64,000 nt of DNA from JABDMH01 sp050298535 (GTDB taxonomy: Bacteria; Bacteroidota; Bacteroidia; Chitinophagales; Saprospiraceae). The stretch lies in NCBI GenBank assembly GCA_050298535.1, contig JBNKUI010000063.1:124001-188000 (forward strand), written 5' to 3'. Shown piece after piece: positions 17,242 to 26,487 of the stretch; the stretch's first letter is position 1; each line of letters opens with the position of its first letter. The notes beneath the pieces were generated by a model. That model saw only the letters and a program-made list of their open reading frames with translations. It was not told where the DNA came from and made no database searches. A program made the position numbers and the translations under genes.

Positions 17242-17997
17242 TTACAAGATTGACCATCCTCCATCGACGAAATAAGTGGCGCCGGTCACAAAGGATGCTT
17301 CGTCAGAGGCTAAAAAATACATGACGTTGGCGACCTCCTCGGGTTTTCCAAGGCGATTAAAGACACTCTTGGACCCCAGAAATGCCTCCGTATCAGCAGG
17401 GTCCGGAGAGTCATTAATTGATCCTCGAAGTAGGGGAGTATCAATTGCACCTGGAGTAACACAATTCACGCGAATATTTTTTTCGGCCAAATCAAAAGCC
17501 ATGCTTCGGGTAAGTGTATCAATAGCTCCTTTTGAGGATGAGTACGCCGCACGTTCGGGTACTGACCGATAGCCCAGGATAGATCCCGTGTTGACGATGG
17601 CTCCTTTACCCTGAGGTTCCATTAATGGCATAAAGGCATTTGTCATGTAAAAAATGCCTTTTAGATTAATATCATATAGGCGAGTCCAATCCTCCTCCGT
17701 ACATTGTGTGATGCTACCCCTTACTTCCAGACCTGCATTATTAATTAAGACATCGGCTCGCCCAAATCGATTTTTTGTTTCTGCTGCAGCTGCAGTTACT
17801 TCTTCTTTATTTGAAATATCACAGTGGCAGTAAATGGCATCGACACCCATCGATTTAATTTTTTCTTCTGCTATTTTTCCTTTTTCATCATTTATATCGA
17901 TGATTACAATATTGTAGCCATTACTTGCAAATTTTTCGGCGGCGGCGAGACCTAGGCCTGAAGCACCTCCACTGACTATCATTACTGGGTTGCTCAT
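17242..17997 (-). CDS. SDR-family oxidoreductase
   Basis: A classical SDR of 251 residues: SGGASGLGLAAAEKF glycine loop, Asp at the end of strand 2 (IIDINDEKG, suggesting NAD preference), NNAG, Ser in NTGSILGYRS, YSSSKGA and FVTGATYFVDGGW at the C-terminus. It lies 39 bases downstream of the alcohol dehydrogenase gene and 34 bases upstream of the transketolase gene. It resembles polyol, gluconate or sugar dehydrogenases and probably oxidises an intermediate to a ketone; the second SDR of the operon looks NADP-type, so the two may work in opposite directions or on different positions. Confidence 0.85.
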   Translation of the reverse strand: MSNPVMIVSGGASGLGLAAAEKFASNGYNIVIIDINDEKGKIAEEKIKSMGVDAIYCHCDISNKEEVTAAAAETKNRFGRADVLINNAGLEVRGSITQCTEEDWTRLYDINLKGIFYMTNAFMPLMEPQGKGAIVNTGSILGYRSVPERAAYSSSKGAIDTLTRSMAFDLAEKNIRVNCVTPGAIDTPLLRGSINDSPDPADTEAFLGSKSVFNRLGKPEEVANVMYFLASDEASFVTGATYFVDGGWSIL

Positions 17998-18036
17998 TTT
18001 ATTTTATTTAGTTGTTATCGTTTTATTACAGTTATA

Positions 18037-19119
18037 TCAATTTAATCCGGCTGGTTTGGTTGCCACTTTGATGGCTCCATCCTTTCTATTTTCAAATGTA
18101 TCCAGAGCTTCTGCAAAGTCTGTCAGTGCAAAACGGTGTGTCATCAGAGGAGACAAGTCGATTCGGTTATTTACCAGCAAGTCGATAGTCTCTGGTGCCG
18201 TGTTAGGGTTTGCCCGGTTTCCTATCAGCTCGACCTCATCGAGTACCATTCTTTTAATGGGAAGTTTTGGTGATTCGTGTGGAATCCCAATCATAGAGAC
18301 CACTCCACCCTTCGAGGCGAGCAGACAGGCTTGGTGAATGGCTTCGGGAGTACCTGCACATTCAAGCACTGCAGGTACTCCTTTGCCATCGGTCAACTGT
18401 TTTACTACTTCTAATACATTGTCAGTTCGATAGTTGACAGGTACCGCTCCAAGGACTTCTGCCTTAGCCAGTCTGTCACCACTCCCTACCGCAATAATTC
18501 TTCCCGCTCCCAGTGATTTAGCGCAAAGTATAGCCATCAGTCCCTGGGGACCGGTTCCCATAATAAGCACATCATCACCCGGTTGAAATCTGGATCGTTT
18601 CACCGTGTATAAAGCAATACTCAGCGGGTCGACGCATGCGGCATATTCCAAGGACATCGTATCGGGTACCTGATAAATACTTTTGATGGAAGTCCTCATA
18701 TATTCTGCATAGGCGCCCGGCGTATAATGGCCGTACTGTCGATGCCCCCTTTCTTCATGGCCGTAGTTCAGACAAATATTGTATCGACCTCTCGCACAAT
18801 TCTTGCAGTATCCACAGCCACAGTGGGATATGCCGCAGACTCTTGCACCTTCGTGCCAGCCCAGGTTGTCTGCTTTTTTTCCGCTCTTTACGATGGTGCC
18901 TGACCACTCATGCCCGGGTATGAAAGGGAATCCTGTAGGCCAGAATCCCGGAAAATCTCCATTGATTATATGTGGGTCCGTGCCACAGATGAAAGTTGTA
19001 TCTACTTTACATATCACCTCATCTGTGTCAGGTTTTGGTACAGGAACCTCTTCGATTTGAAAGTCTCTCACTCCATGCAGAACTAATGCCTGCATTGTAT
19101 TGGGAATCTCTATCGCCAT
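18037..19119 (-). CDS. Zinc-dependent alcohol dehydrogenase (MDR family)
   Basis: This 360-residue medium-chain dehydrogenase has catalytic-zinc ligands in ICGTDPHI and PGHEWSG, and a structural zinc lobe with four cysteines (CGCGYCKNCARGRYNIC). The Rossmann segment is VLIMGTGPQGLMAILCAKSL. Its closest recognisable look is to threonine, sorbitol or butanediol dehydrogenases. It is flanked at 3 bases by the cyclase gene and at 39 bases by an SDR gene, inside the operon. Oxidation of a secondary hydroxyl on a polyol or sugar acid is likely; the exact substrate is not predictable. Confidence 0.88.
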   Translation of the reverse strand: MAIEIPNTMQALVLHGVRDFQIEEVPVPKPDTDEVICKVDTTFICGTDPHIINGDFPGFWPTGFPFIPGHEWSGTIVKSGKKADNLGWHEGARVCGISHCGCGYCKNCARGRYNICLNYGHEERGHRQYGHYTPGAYAEYMRTSIKSIYQVPDTMSLEYAACVDPLSIALYTVKRSRFQPGDDVLIMGTGPQGLMAILCAKSLGAGRIIAVGSGDRLAKAEVLGAVPVNYRTDNVLEVVKQLTDGKGVPAVLECAGTPEAIHQACLLASKGGVVSMIGIPHESPKLPIKRMVLDEVELIGNRANPNTAPETIDLLVNNRIDLSPLMTHRFALTDFAEALDTFENRKDGAIKVATKPAGLN

Positions 19120-19122
19120 ATT

Positions 19123-19899
19123 TTATTTCTTTTCAGGAACTATGGCCACTCCCCTGAATGGAGAACCCGATCCTCCCTTGATTTTGAGTGGAAGTCCAAC
19201 AAACCAAAATTCATGACTGGGGATTAAATCCACCTGTGCCAAGTTTTCAATATTTAATATCTCGCGTTCGCGACATACAATGTGTGCGGGTTGTTCCTTT
19301 ACGACGGCCACTTCCTGGTAGCTGTCAATGCTTGGAGCGTCCGCACCCACAATCACTGCACCCAGGTCATTTAGATATTCCATGGCAGTTCGTTCGACTC
19401 CGGGATAATTTTTAATGTATTCGTAAGGTTCCGTCCATTTTTTATACCACCCCGTGTAGTAGAGCACTACAGACTGCTCTTTAATGGTCACCCCTGTTTT
19501 TTCAATGGCCTCTTCGATATCATCTCGAGTGATATAACTGCGAGGATCTTTATGGGAAAAGTCAAACCAGACGCCGGGTGCCATAAACCATTCCAACGGT
19601 AATTCATTAATAGCCCGTGCGTCAGGCTCATCCACCACATGATTTATGGCATCCACGTGCGTGTTTGAATGATCACACATGGTGAATCCAACTACTTTGT
19701 ACGAATACGGGGGCTTGGTAAGTCCAATTTTTTGTACTTCTTCATGCGAAAGATGGTCCCAAATCAAAGTGCGCTGGTGTCCAATGAAAGTGGGGTCTTC
19801 CGTACTTATCGTGTGACTGAGATCAGTCACCGTGCAGTCCATGCCCATGAAATTCATCTTTGTCTGGAGACGAAAAGGTGGGCAGAAAGCTTTTTTCAT
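19123..19899 (-). CDS. Cyclase-family metal hydrolase (kynurenine formamidase-like fold)
   Basis: At 258 residues it shows the family motif as DHSNTHVDAINHV (HxxTHxDxxxH), the metal ligands of kynurenine formamidase, isatin hydrolase and related enzymes. The family opens cyclic or linear amides and lactone-like compounds. The start at 19899 is supported by AGGAAAT upstream; a later ATG is possible. Placed 30 bases after the MmsA-type gene and 3 bases before the alcohol dehydrogenase gene, it may open a ring or lactone formed by the dehydrogenases, playing a role like that of the ring-opening step in inositol breakdown (inference). Confidence 0.8.
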   Translation of the reverse strand: MKKAFCPPFRLQTKMNFMGMDCTVTDLSHTISTEDPTFIGHQRTLIWDHLSHEEVQKIGLTKPPYSYKVVGFTMCDHSNTHVDAINHVVDEPDARAINELPLEWFMAPGVWFDFSHKDPRSYITRDDIEEAIEKTGVTIKEQSVVLYYTGWYKKWTEPYEYIKNYPGVERTAMEYLNDLGAVIVGADAPSIDSYQEVAVVKEQPAHIVCREREILNIENLAQVDLIPSHEFWFVGLPLKIKGGSGSPFRGVAIVPEKK

Positions 19900-19929
19900 G
19901 TATTTCCTAATTAATTCGCTTAAATAATG

Positions 19930-21447
19930 CTACATGGCACCGTCCCAGGTGCCAATGTCTTTTCTCTTTAATTCATTTTCATCAAACCAGCGCGTGGTGA
20001 CCGCCTTGGTTTCTGTATAAAATCGTACACCATCCTTTCCCATGACATGTAGGTCACCAAAAAAGGAATTCTTGTGGCCGGTAAAGGGAAATATGCTGAT
20101 AGGTACCGGTATCCCTACATTGATACCCACCATACCTGCATCGGTCTTTTTGGCAAACTCACGACTGTAATAACCATTTTGTGTAAAAATGATAGAGCCG
20201 TTGCCAAATTGATTACTATTCATAACAGCCAGACCCTCTTCAAAATCTTTTACCCGTTTGATGCTGAGTACAGGCCCAAAAATTTCTTCATCACCGATGG
20301 ACATTCCTGGCTTCACGTGATCAAAAATGGTGGGGCCCAGAAAAAATCCGTTTTCATGACCAGCTACTTTGTGTCCTCGTCCATCCAATATTAATTTAGC
20401 ACCCTGCTTAATTCCTTTTTCAATCCAACCCGTTACTTTTTCGTAGTGAGCGGCTGTGATCAGGGGACCCAATTGTGAACTTTTTTCATAGCCTGGACCC
20501 ACATTGAGTTCTTGCGCAAACTGCTTGATTAAATCAACTAATTTATCCGCTATGGATTCCTGAGCTACGACTACAGGTAGTGCCATACATCGCTCACCGG
20601 CACATCCATACGTCGCATTAATTATACCACGAGCTGTACGCTCCAGAGGCGCATCTTCAAGGACCAGGGCATGATTTTTTGCTTGACATAGTGCCTGAAC
20701 TCGCTTCCCATGGGTAGCTGCTTCCTTGTAAATAAATCTACCGACCGCGGTAGATCCGATAAAAGATACTCCTTTTACATAGGGATGTTCAAGTAATGGT
20801 GCTGCCTCATCATTTTCACAAGTGACTATGTTCACAACGCCCTTAGGAAGCCCTGCCTCATAGAGGAGCTCTAACATACGTAGGGAAGTGAGTGGTGTAA
20901 TATTGGATGCCTTTAGGACGAGGGTATTGCCAGTAGCAATACATAAGGGCATTAACCAACCCATTGGAATCATAGCCGGAAAATTAAAAGGCGCAATTCC
21001 TACATATACTCCCAAAGACTCGCGGTACAAGATCGTATCAAAACCACTGGAAGCGTCCATAAGCGACTCTCCCATCAGCAAGCTGGGAGCCCCGCAAGCT
21101 AATTCGACGACCTCTTTTGCTTTTAGAACATCGCCGGCTGCCTCACTCCATACTTTTCCATTTTCACGTGCTAACATCTCAATGAGCTCATCCACATTTT
21201 GGTCGATTAAGTCACGGAACTTGAAAAGCACCTGCACTCTCTTTGTGACGGGGACATTGCTCCATGAACCATATGCCGCATGCGCCGCTTCAATGGCGGA
21301 GGTCACTTCACCGCGGGTACATTTGGGCACCAGGGCCTGCACGCCACCTGTGCTTGGATTATAGATTTCAAAGAAGTTGCCTGATTCAGAGAATACAGAT
21401 TCCCCATTAATAGACACGGGTACTTTTTTGATTTCTGTGTCAATCAT
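19930..21447 (-). CDS. mmsA: Methylmalonate/malonate-semialdehyde dehydrogenase, CoA-acylating
   Basis: A 505-residue aldehyde dehydrogenase with the MmsA/IolA hallmarks: APFNFPAMIPMGWLMPLCIA (152-171), GSTAVGR (231-237), and TYGCAGERCMALPV with nucleophile Cys 287. This subgroup lacks the general-base Glu of other ALDHs and releases acyl-CoA. It converts methylmalonate semialdehyde to propionyl-CoA or malonate semialdehyde to acetyl-CoA in the cytosol. Because valine-degradation genes are absent and sugar-type enzymes surround it, an IolA-like final step of a carbohydrate or cyclitol pathway is more likely. The gene is 16 bases after the TIM-barrel gene. Confidence 0.9.
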   Translation of the reverse strand: MIDTEIKKVPVSINGESVFSESGNFFEIYNPSTGGVQALVPKCTRGEVTSAIEAAHAAYGSWSNVPVTKRVQVLFKFRDLIDQNVDELIEMLARENGKVWSEAAGDVLKAKEVVELACGAPSLLMGESLMDASSGFDTILYRESLGVYVGIAPFNFPAMIPMGWLMPLCIATGNTLVLKASNITPLTSLRMLELLYEAGLPKGVVNIVTCENDEAAPLLEHPYVKGVSFIGSTAVGRFIYKEAATHGKRVQALCQAKNHALVLEDAPLERTARGIINATYGCAGERCMALPVVVAQESIADKLVDLIKQFAQELNVGPGYEKSSQLGPLITAAHYEKVTGWIEKGIKQGAKLILDGRGHKVAGHENGFFLGPTIFDHVKPGMSIGDEEIFGPVLSIKRVKDFEEGLAVMNSNQFGNGSIIFTQNGYYSREFAKKTDAGMVGINVGIPVPISIFPFTGHKNSFFGDLHVMGKDGVRFYTETKAVTTRWFDENELKRKDIGTWDGAM

Positions 21448-21463
21448 AATTATTTATTGTGCA

Positions 21464-22396
21464 TTAAAATTTATAGCCTAAGGTTTCTAAATACTCTTTT
21501 GAATCCCTGGCAGCCTGACCAGGTTCGCGTGGAGGTGTCTTTTGTCCACTATAATCCAGTTCGAACATGATTTCTCCAGCCATGCTGTCTTTTTTCTTTT
21601 CCAGCATTTTTAAAATCTTCTTGATTTTGACGATTCCCTCACCCAGGGGAGAATATCCAACATAGTATTCTCCACCTGAATAATCTTTGAGGTGGACATG
21701 CTCAATTAATTCCATGAAATCCTTGCAGATCTTTACGGGATCGGCACCCCCCTTTTCTAGTTGACCTACATCCGGACCAAACTTCATATATCGCGTGTCC
21801 AGATTTTCCATGGCAAAATACACCTCTTCGGAAGTCTCAATTGGAGTTCCTGTATGCGGATGAAGCGCACATGCCAATCCTATGTCATTTACTGCCTTGG
21901 CATAGTCATTCATAGAGTCTATGATGTTTTTCTTATGCTCCCGATAGTCATAGTTGGTTTCAGTTCTCCACCGATTGTTTACGGGAGAGGGGCAGTACTC
22001 GATGACCTTGCCTCCACTATCCCGGGTCAGTTTAGCCCAGTGTTGTAGTTTTTTGATCTCATCTTTTCGCTTGGATGGATCGAGTACATCACAAAGACAA
22101 AACGCGGATGTAATCGGCACCTTATATTTTTCTACGATATCAGAAAACCCACCTCTTTTTTCTTCCCAATCCTGGATTACAAATCCGAAGGTCTCAAATG
22201 AGTGGTATCCTATTTCGGCCATGTCCTTCAGGGCAGGTTCCAGATTGTCTGGTCCGTAACCCCACAGTATAAATGTAGACCCAATTTTAAATTTCTTCTC
22301 TTTTGCGAAAGCCATGGTAGGAGAGAGGGCTGCGAGCCCTCCCAGACCTGCGGTCTTAATAAAATCTCTGCGAGAATATTGGTGATCCCTATTCAT
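21464..22396 (-). CDS. Sugar phosphate isomerase/epimerase-type TIM-barrel protein, exported
   Basis: The 310-residue protein begins with a Tat-type leader (YSRRDFIKTAGLGGLAAL) ending near AFA, so it is probably exported folded to the periplasm. The rest is an AP-endonuclease-2-like TIM barrel: conserved HPHTGTPIE, KFGPDVGQ and EHVHLKDY motifs supply metal-binding His, Asp and Glu. Relatives in inositol and sugar pathways (IolE, IolI, xylose isomerase-like) act as epimerases or dehydratases. Its place near mmsA and the dehydrogenases suggests isomerisation of the same substrate, before uptake if the Tat signal is real. RBS and spacing (16 bases to mmsA) fit one transcript. Confidence 0.85.
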   Translation of the reverse strand: MNRDHQYSRRDFIKTAGLGGLAALSPTMAFAKEKKFKIGSTFILWGYGPDNLEPALKDMAEIGYHSFETFGFVIQDWEEKRGGFSDIVEKYKVPITSAFCLCDVLDPSKRKDEIKKLQHWAKLTRDSGGKVIEYCPSPVNNRWRTETNYDYREHKKNIIDSMNDYAKAVNDIGLACALHPHTGTPIETSEEVYFAMENLDTRYMKFGPDVGQLEKGGADPVKICKDFMELIEHVHLKDYSGGEYYVGYSPLGEGIVKIKKILKMLEKKKDSMAGEIMFELDYSGQKTPPREPGQAARDSKEYLETLGYKF

Positions 22397-22409
22397 TTCT
22401 TATTCATTT

Positions 22410-22853
22410 TTATTTAGCAAATGTCACGATACTGGCCCCTCCAATTAGCATGAGAGCACCTACTAGTTTCATCAGTGATATTGGTTCTTGAGGAGACCCC
22501 AAAATGCCAAAGTGGGAGAAGACCATTGCCGTGATAATTTGAGCTGCGATCATCATTACAAAGGCAGGACCGGCTCCAATTTGTGGCATCACCCATGCAA
22601 TACCAAATACCAACGCGGCTCCCATAATACCGGCAGTGAGTAACCATACGGGTACTTCCCTAAGCCGTGAAAAGACTTCAGGTTCCCAGGAGGTCAGACC
22701 GATAATAATGGCAGTTACTGCCCCGATAGTCCAGAAAATGGCATTACCCATTTTTGCGTTTCTCACGATTACCCCGACTTGGGCATTCATGGCAAGATGT
22801 AAAGTGAGCACAAATCCAATAAGGAGCATTAATAAGATCAAGTACACTTTCAT
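22410..22853 (-). CDS. YdcZ/DUF606-type DMT transporter
   Basis: At 147 residues with five hydrophobic segments (for example ILLMLLIGFVLTLHLAM, WTIGAVTAIIIGL, LLTAGIMGAALVFGIAWVM, AFVMMIAAQIITAMVF), this matches the small DUF606/YdcZ members of the drug/metabolite transporter superfamily, which work as dimers. It is the first structural gene of the operon, 13 bases ahead of the TIM-barrel gene, and may import the operon's substrate or a processed product across the inner membrane. Transport direction is not shown by sequence. Confidence 0.8.
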   Translation of the reverse strand: MKVYLILLMLLIGFVLTLHLAMNAQVGVIVRNAKMGNAIFWTIGAVTAIIIGLTSWEPEVFSRLREVPVWLLTAGIMGAALVFGIAWVMPQIGAGPAFVMMIAAQIITAMVFSHFGILGSPQEPISLMKLVGALMLIGGASIVTFAK

Positions 22854-22955
22854 AGCAAGTAGTGTTTTAAAAAAATCAATAAATATGGTACTTGACTGAC
22901 AGTTGCAGCAAGTGAAAAATGGTCACAGATTAGTTTCGGTTGTGGGGAGAGGGTC

Positions 22956-23744
22956 TTAGGCTTGTTCTACTTCCATCGGAACCTGAGCACCCAGCTCACT
23001 ACTGATTCCATTGGCAATTTGTATTACGATTCTTGCAGCCTTTGGAAATCTACTTTCCGGCATTCTATTCAGTGGAGCAGATATTCCCAGAGCCGCCACG
23101 ATCTTTCCTGTTACGTCCCGGATGGGTACTCCGATACAACGCACTCCTAAATTATATTCCTCATCATCGATCACATAACCACTGGGTCTGTACGTGTTCA
23201 ACTCACTGACAAGAGAGTTTATACTCCGAATGGTTTTATGCGTTCTCGGTGCCAAGGGATCATCACCTAAAAGATGCACTACATCTTCGCGACTATGATC
23301 CAGTATCAATGCCTTACCTACTGAGGTGCAATAGATAAGTCCTGTATCTCCCTTCTTGACGGTTACTCCAATGGATTGCGGACTCATTTCGTTGTCGATG
23401 ATAATAGTCTGACTACCTTCTAACATAGCAATATGAGCCGTTTCGCCGGTTCTCTCAGCCAGTGATAGCAGATATTTTCTCGATATTTGCATAAGTGTAT
23501 TTCTCCACGAAGCTCTGTTTGATAATGTCCTGATAGCAGACCCAAGAACAAAGGCCTTACTATTCACTGGATTGATAACAAATCCACGTCTTTTCAAAGT
23601 GGCAAGTAGGCGGAAGATACTGCTACGATTCATACCCAGCATCCTGCTCAGTTGACTGATAGATACCGGAGATTCACTATTTCCAATGATCTCCAAAATT
23701 CGAAGACCCTTATCCAAACTTTTAATTAACTGTGGTTCTGCCAT
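22956..23744 (-). CDS. IclR-family transcriptional regulator
   Basis: From the ATG at 23744 the protein is 262 residues. An N-terminal winged helix-turn-helix (SISQLSRMLGMNRSSIFRLL) and a C-terminal effector domain (TAHIAMLEGS, YCTSVGKALI, GYVIDDEEYNLGVRCIGVP, VAALGIS) are exactly the IclR layout. A longer frame reaches 23885 but its 47 extra residues are not IclR-like. IclR proteins bind a small catabolite and control the adjacent operon, here the transporter-to-PQQ dehydrogenase genes starting about 100 bases downstream on the same strand. Palindromes at 23869-23922 upstream are candidate operators. Confidence 0.9.
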   Translation of the reverse strand: MAEPQLIKSLDKGLRILEIIGNSESPVSISQLSRMLGMNRSSIFRLLATLKRRGFVINPVNSKAFVLGSAIRTLSNRASWRNTLMQISRKYLLSLAERTGETAHIAMLEGSQTIIIDNEMSPQSIGVTVKKGDTGLIYCTSVGKALILDHSREDVVHLLGDDPLAPRTHKTIRSINSLVSELNTYRPSGYVIDDEEYNLGVRCIGVPIRDVTGKIVAALGISAPLNRMPESRFPKAARIVIQIANGISSELGAQVPMEVEQA

Positions 23745-23868
23745 ATTGGTTGCTTTTTGTGCAACATTGTTCTGCAATAAGAAACAATATAGATTACTGG
23801 AATTGAATATGCAAGACTTAACCAGAATTAATTTTTGTGATTTGGGTGATATGTGTAGTAGTATTCGG

Positions 23869-23922
23869 AATGATATACATGACACAGAATATCATTTCTA
23901 TTTGTGTTTACACAATCGATTG
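23869..23922 (-). promoter_or_regulatory. Palindromes upstream of the IclR gene (candidate operators)
   Basis: AATGATAT (23869-23876) is exactly repeated inverted as ATATCATT (23889-23896) across 12 bases, and a second perfect palindrome CAATCGATTG lies at 23913-23922. Both are about 125-180 bases before the IclR start codon. IclR proteins bind palindromic sites near their own promoter, so these are candidates only; A/T-rich sequence makes chance palindromes fairly easy. Confidence 0.35.
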
Positions 23923-23984
23923 CGTAGAAATGATTGATTTTTAGAGGATTATAGATGTCGGGGTAGGTAAGTTGGAAAGGAGGT

Positions 23985-24020
23985 AAAAAAAAAGTACCGA
24001 CTAGCGATAGTCAGTACTTT
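23985..24020 (-). terminator. Terminator after the outer-membrane barrel gene
   Basis: GTACCGACT (23994-24002) pairs with AGTCAGTAC (24009-24017) with one G-T type pair; on the minus strand the stem is followed by nine T (complement of 23985-23993). It lies about 35 bases past the stop of the minus-strand barrel gene at 24052. A short T run on the other side means it could also act weakly on plus-strand transcripts. Confidence 0.85.
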
Positions 24021-24051
24021 TATCATATAATAATGTGAAAAAGCTCCGCGC

Positions 24052-26487
24052 CTATTGGTCTCCGCCGACTCTTTGAGACTCTGCCTCAAGTCCGGTGCGT
24101 CGTTTGCGACTTTTGATATTCTGATTTCCAAAATTGTAGTTTACACTTAAACTCACCTGACGACTATCATAGTTTCCTCTTCCGGTAGCCAGCAGACCAT
24201 TAAATTCTGAGGTGCCGGTCCATCCTGATTCGTAGAATATATCCTGCGCACTAAGTTTGACATTCAATTGATTGTTAAAAAACTTCTTTTGGAGGCCCAG
24301 GTTCAGACTCCAACTAGGGTCATATCTGAAGACACCTCCCCACACACCGGGTCCGGAGTACCATCCGGATACTTCAGCCACGAAGCCTTTGGGTAGATTG
24401 AATGTGCTCTGTTGAAATATATTATAGCTCCATGCTTGTACATCCACAATGGCCTGACCCCCATAATCCGCCTGATTATCGAGGTGCGACAGACTCCCAT
24501 TTATAAACAGGTTCCATTTGTCGGTAATTTGAATCGGGGCACTTACATTAAAGCTATACACTGATTGTGTGGCTAAATTAGCCCAGGTGATGAAGTTAGC
24601 ACGGCTGTCTTCCTCACTGGGACCAATCAGTCTGGTGATTTGGTCATTGGTTCTGCTATACGACAGCTTGAAGTTGTATCGGTACGCCAGCGTATACCCA
24701 ATCTCGTAATTGTTGACAATTTCAGGTTGCAGGAAGGGATTTCCTTGCTCAAATGAAAGTTGACTTAGCTGATTTCTGAATGGGTTTAAGACATTATAGT
24801 CAGGACGATTTATCCTACGGCCGTAATTTATTGATAACGTATTTTGCTGTGATACCTGATAGGTAAGACCAATAGATGGAAACCAGCTTAAATAGTTGAA
24901 GTCAACGGGTTCCTCTTCAAGTTCTGGTATGAAGGCTTGTAAATTTCCGGTGGCATCAGTGAGTTCGGCTCGAAGACCTGTCGACAGGTTCCATTTTTGA
25001 CCCAGTGAAGTGGAGTAATTAAGGTATCCGGCATAAACACTTTCATCATAGTCAAATTGGTTAGACCGTGAATCATTTCGAATATCTACTCCGTCAATCT
25101 GGTCAAAGAATAGAAAAGTATTGTCGGTGTTGACTTGGCTCAGTTTCGTACCGGCACCCAGTTTTCCATTTCCCAAGCGGGTTTCGTGGTCCAGTTTGAA
25201 AGTGTAGATATCAATATCTCTTGGCGTATTAAACGTGTTGATTATTTCCGTTAGGATCAGATCTTCACCCGGATCAAAGTATTGATTAGGTTGGATTCTC
25301 ATGCTTGTATTTCGGTAGCGACCGTAGTCTGCATCAATATTGATCGTGGTTTCATCCTTAACAAATCTGTAGTTTAGATTGAAAGTATTTTGTACTCTAA
25401 CGTCGTCGGCCTGGTTGTTGGCGACCAGAATGCTATCGACCGGACTTCCAGTAGCTTGCTGACCAATTTCGATTCGATTGGCGGAGCTGTTATCACTGGT
25501 AAAGTCCCTGCCGGTAATCAGAAATCCCAATGTATGTCCCTTGCCCAGAAACAAATCCGTGCCTAGCCGGTAGTTTAAGCCGTCCCAGCTTCGCTCCATA
25601 CGATTAGTTTCTACTAACTCCAGTTGATTTTGAAAGCTAGTGAAATCCATGGTATTGTAGTTGGTGCCTCCATTGTATCCCACGGTTCCGAACACATTTA
25701 ACTTGCCATTCCGATAGTTTCCACTGGCACTTGCATTGCCTCGAAAATAATCTCCTTGTGTAGCATTTGCAGTAAGAGACCCATTGGCTCCTTCATTTTC
25801 ATTCTTCTTTAATCGGATATCGATAATTCCTGCATTACCCTCTGCCTCGTATTTAGCTCCCGGGTTGGTGATGATATCCATACGATCGATTTGCTCGGCA
25901 GGAATCGTTCGTAGATAATTTGCAAGGTCCTCCCCACTAAGAGGAAGTCGCTTGCCATCTACATATAGGAGTACACCGGACCGGCTTAGTACCGTGATAT
26001 TTTCATTGTTATCTACCAGGACACCGGGAGCCTTTCGTAACAGTCCAATGGCATTGTCTCCAGCACTATTGATGGTGCCTTCTACATTGAAGACAGTCCT
26101 GTCCGGTTTTACTTCGACCATGGCTCTTCTGGCAGTCACTGTGGCTGTGGCAAGGTCTACCGCTTCGGCACCAAATGACAAAACACCTAGTTCAATAGGT
26201 TTATCATTTTGGACGTGCAAGTCTGATCGGGTGACATCTGAATAGCCTACAAAAGAGGCTTTTAGAAAGTAGTTGCCCTCCGCCAGGTTTTGGAATGCAA
26301 AATTTCCCTCCTCGTCCGATACTTCTACTTTCACGAGCGAACTATCTGCCTTGGCATGGAGCGCTACATTCGCAAACATGACGGGCGCATTTTCATTGTC
26401 CATCAATTGTCCTCTGATAGAGCCTGATTGGGCGTGCAGCATTATCATAAGACAACTGGCAAAAAAAGTAAGTACAAAAGTTTTCAT
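24052..26487 (-). CDS. Outer-membrane beta-barrel protein with carboxypeptidase-regulatory-like domain
   Basis: This 811-residue protein begins with a signal peptide (FFASCLMIMLHAQSG), then a CarboxypepD_reg-like domain at about 22-100 (IRGQLMDNENAPVMFANVAL, GNYFLKASFVGYSDV) and a TonB plug-like segment (GLLRKAPGVLV, ILYVDGK-type strand, TNPGAKYEAEGNAGIIDI). The remaining 550 residues are alternating strands of the OMP_b-brl_3 barrel family. It is thought to be a TonB-linked or TonB-like receptor without a partner SusD; none is adjacent here. It has its own terminator and probably its own promoter, and its job (uptake of a peptide, metal or glycan) is unknown. Confidence 0.88.
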   Translation of the reverse strand: MKTFVLTFFASCLMIMLHAQSGSIRGQLMDNENAPVMFANVALHAKADSSLVKVEVSDEEGNFAFQNLAEGNYFLKASFVGYSDVTRSDLHVQNDKPIELGVLSFGAEAVDLATATVTARRAMVEVKPDRTVFNVEGTINSAGDNAIGLLRKAPGVLVDNNENITVLSRSGVLLYVDGKRLPLSGEDLANYLRTIPAEQIDRMDIITNPGAKYEAEGNAGIIDIRLKKNENEGANGSLTANATQGDYFRGNASASGNYRNGKLNVFGTVGYNGGTNYNTMDFTSFQNQLELVETNRMERSWDGLNYRLGTDLFLGKGHTLGFLITGRDFTSDNSSANRIEIGQQATGSPVDSILVANNQADDVRVQNTFNLNYRFVKDETTINIDADYGRYRNTSMRIQPNQYFDPGEDLILTEIINTFNTPRDIDIYTFKLDHETRLGNGKLGAGTKLSQVNTDNTFLFFDQIDGVDIRNDSRSNQFDYDESVYAGYLNYSTSLGQKWNLSTGLRAELTDATGNLQAFIPELEEEPVDFNYLSWFPSIGLTYQVSQQNTLSINYGRRINRPDYNVLNPFRNQLSQLSFEQGNPFLQPEIVNNYEIGYTLAYRYNFKLSYSRTNDQITRLIGPSEEDSRANFITWANLATQSVYSFNVSAPIQITDKWNLFINGSLSHLDNQADYGGQAIVDVQAWSYNIFQQSTFNLPKGFVAEVSGWYSGPGVWGGVFRYDPSWSLNLGLQKKFFNNQLNVKLSAQDIFYESGWTGTSEFNGLLATGRGNYDSRQVSLSVNYNFGNQNIKSRKRRTGLEAESQRVGGDQ

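Noticed and set aside
23745..23885. Longer N-terminus for the IclR regulator
   Set aside because: The extra 47 residues have no IclR-like sequence, and the region holds palindromes expected upstream of the gene.
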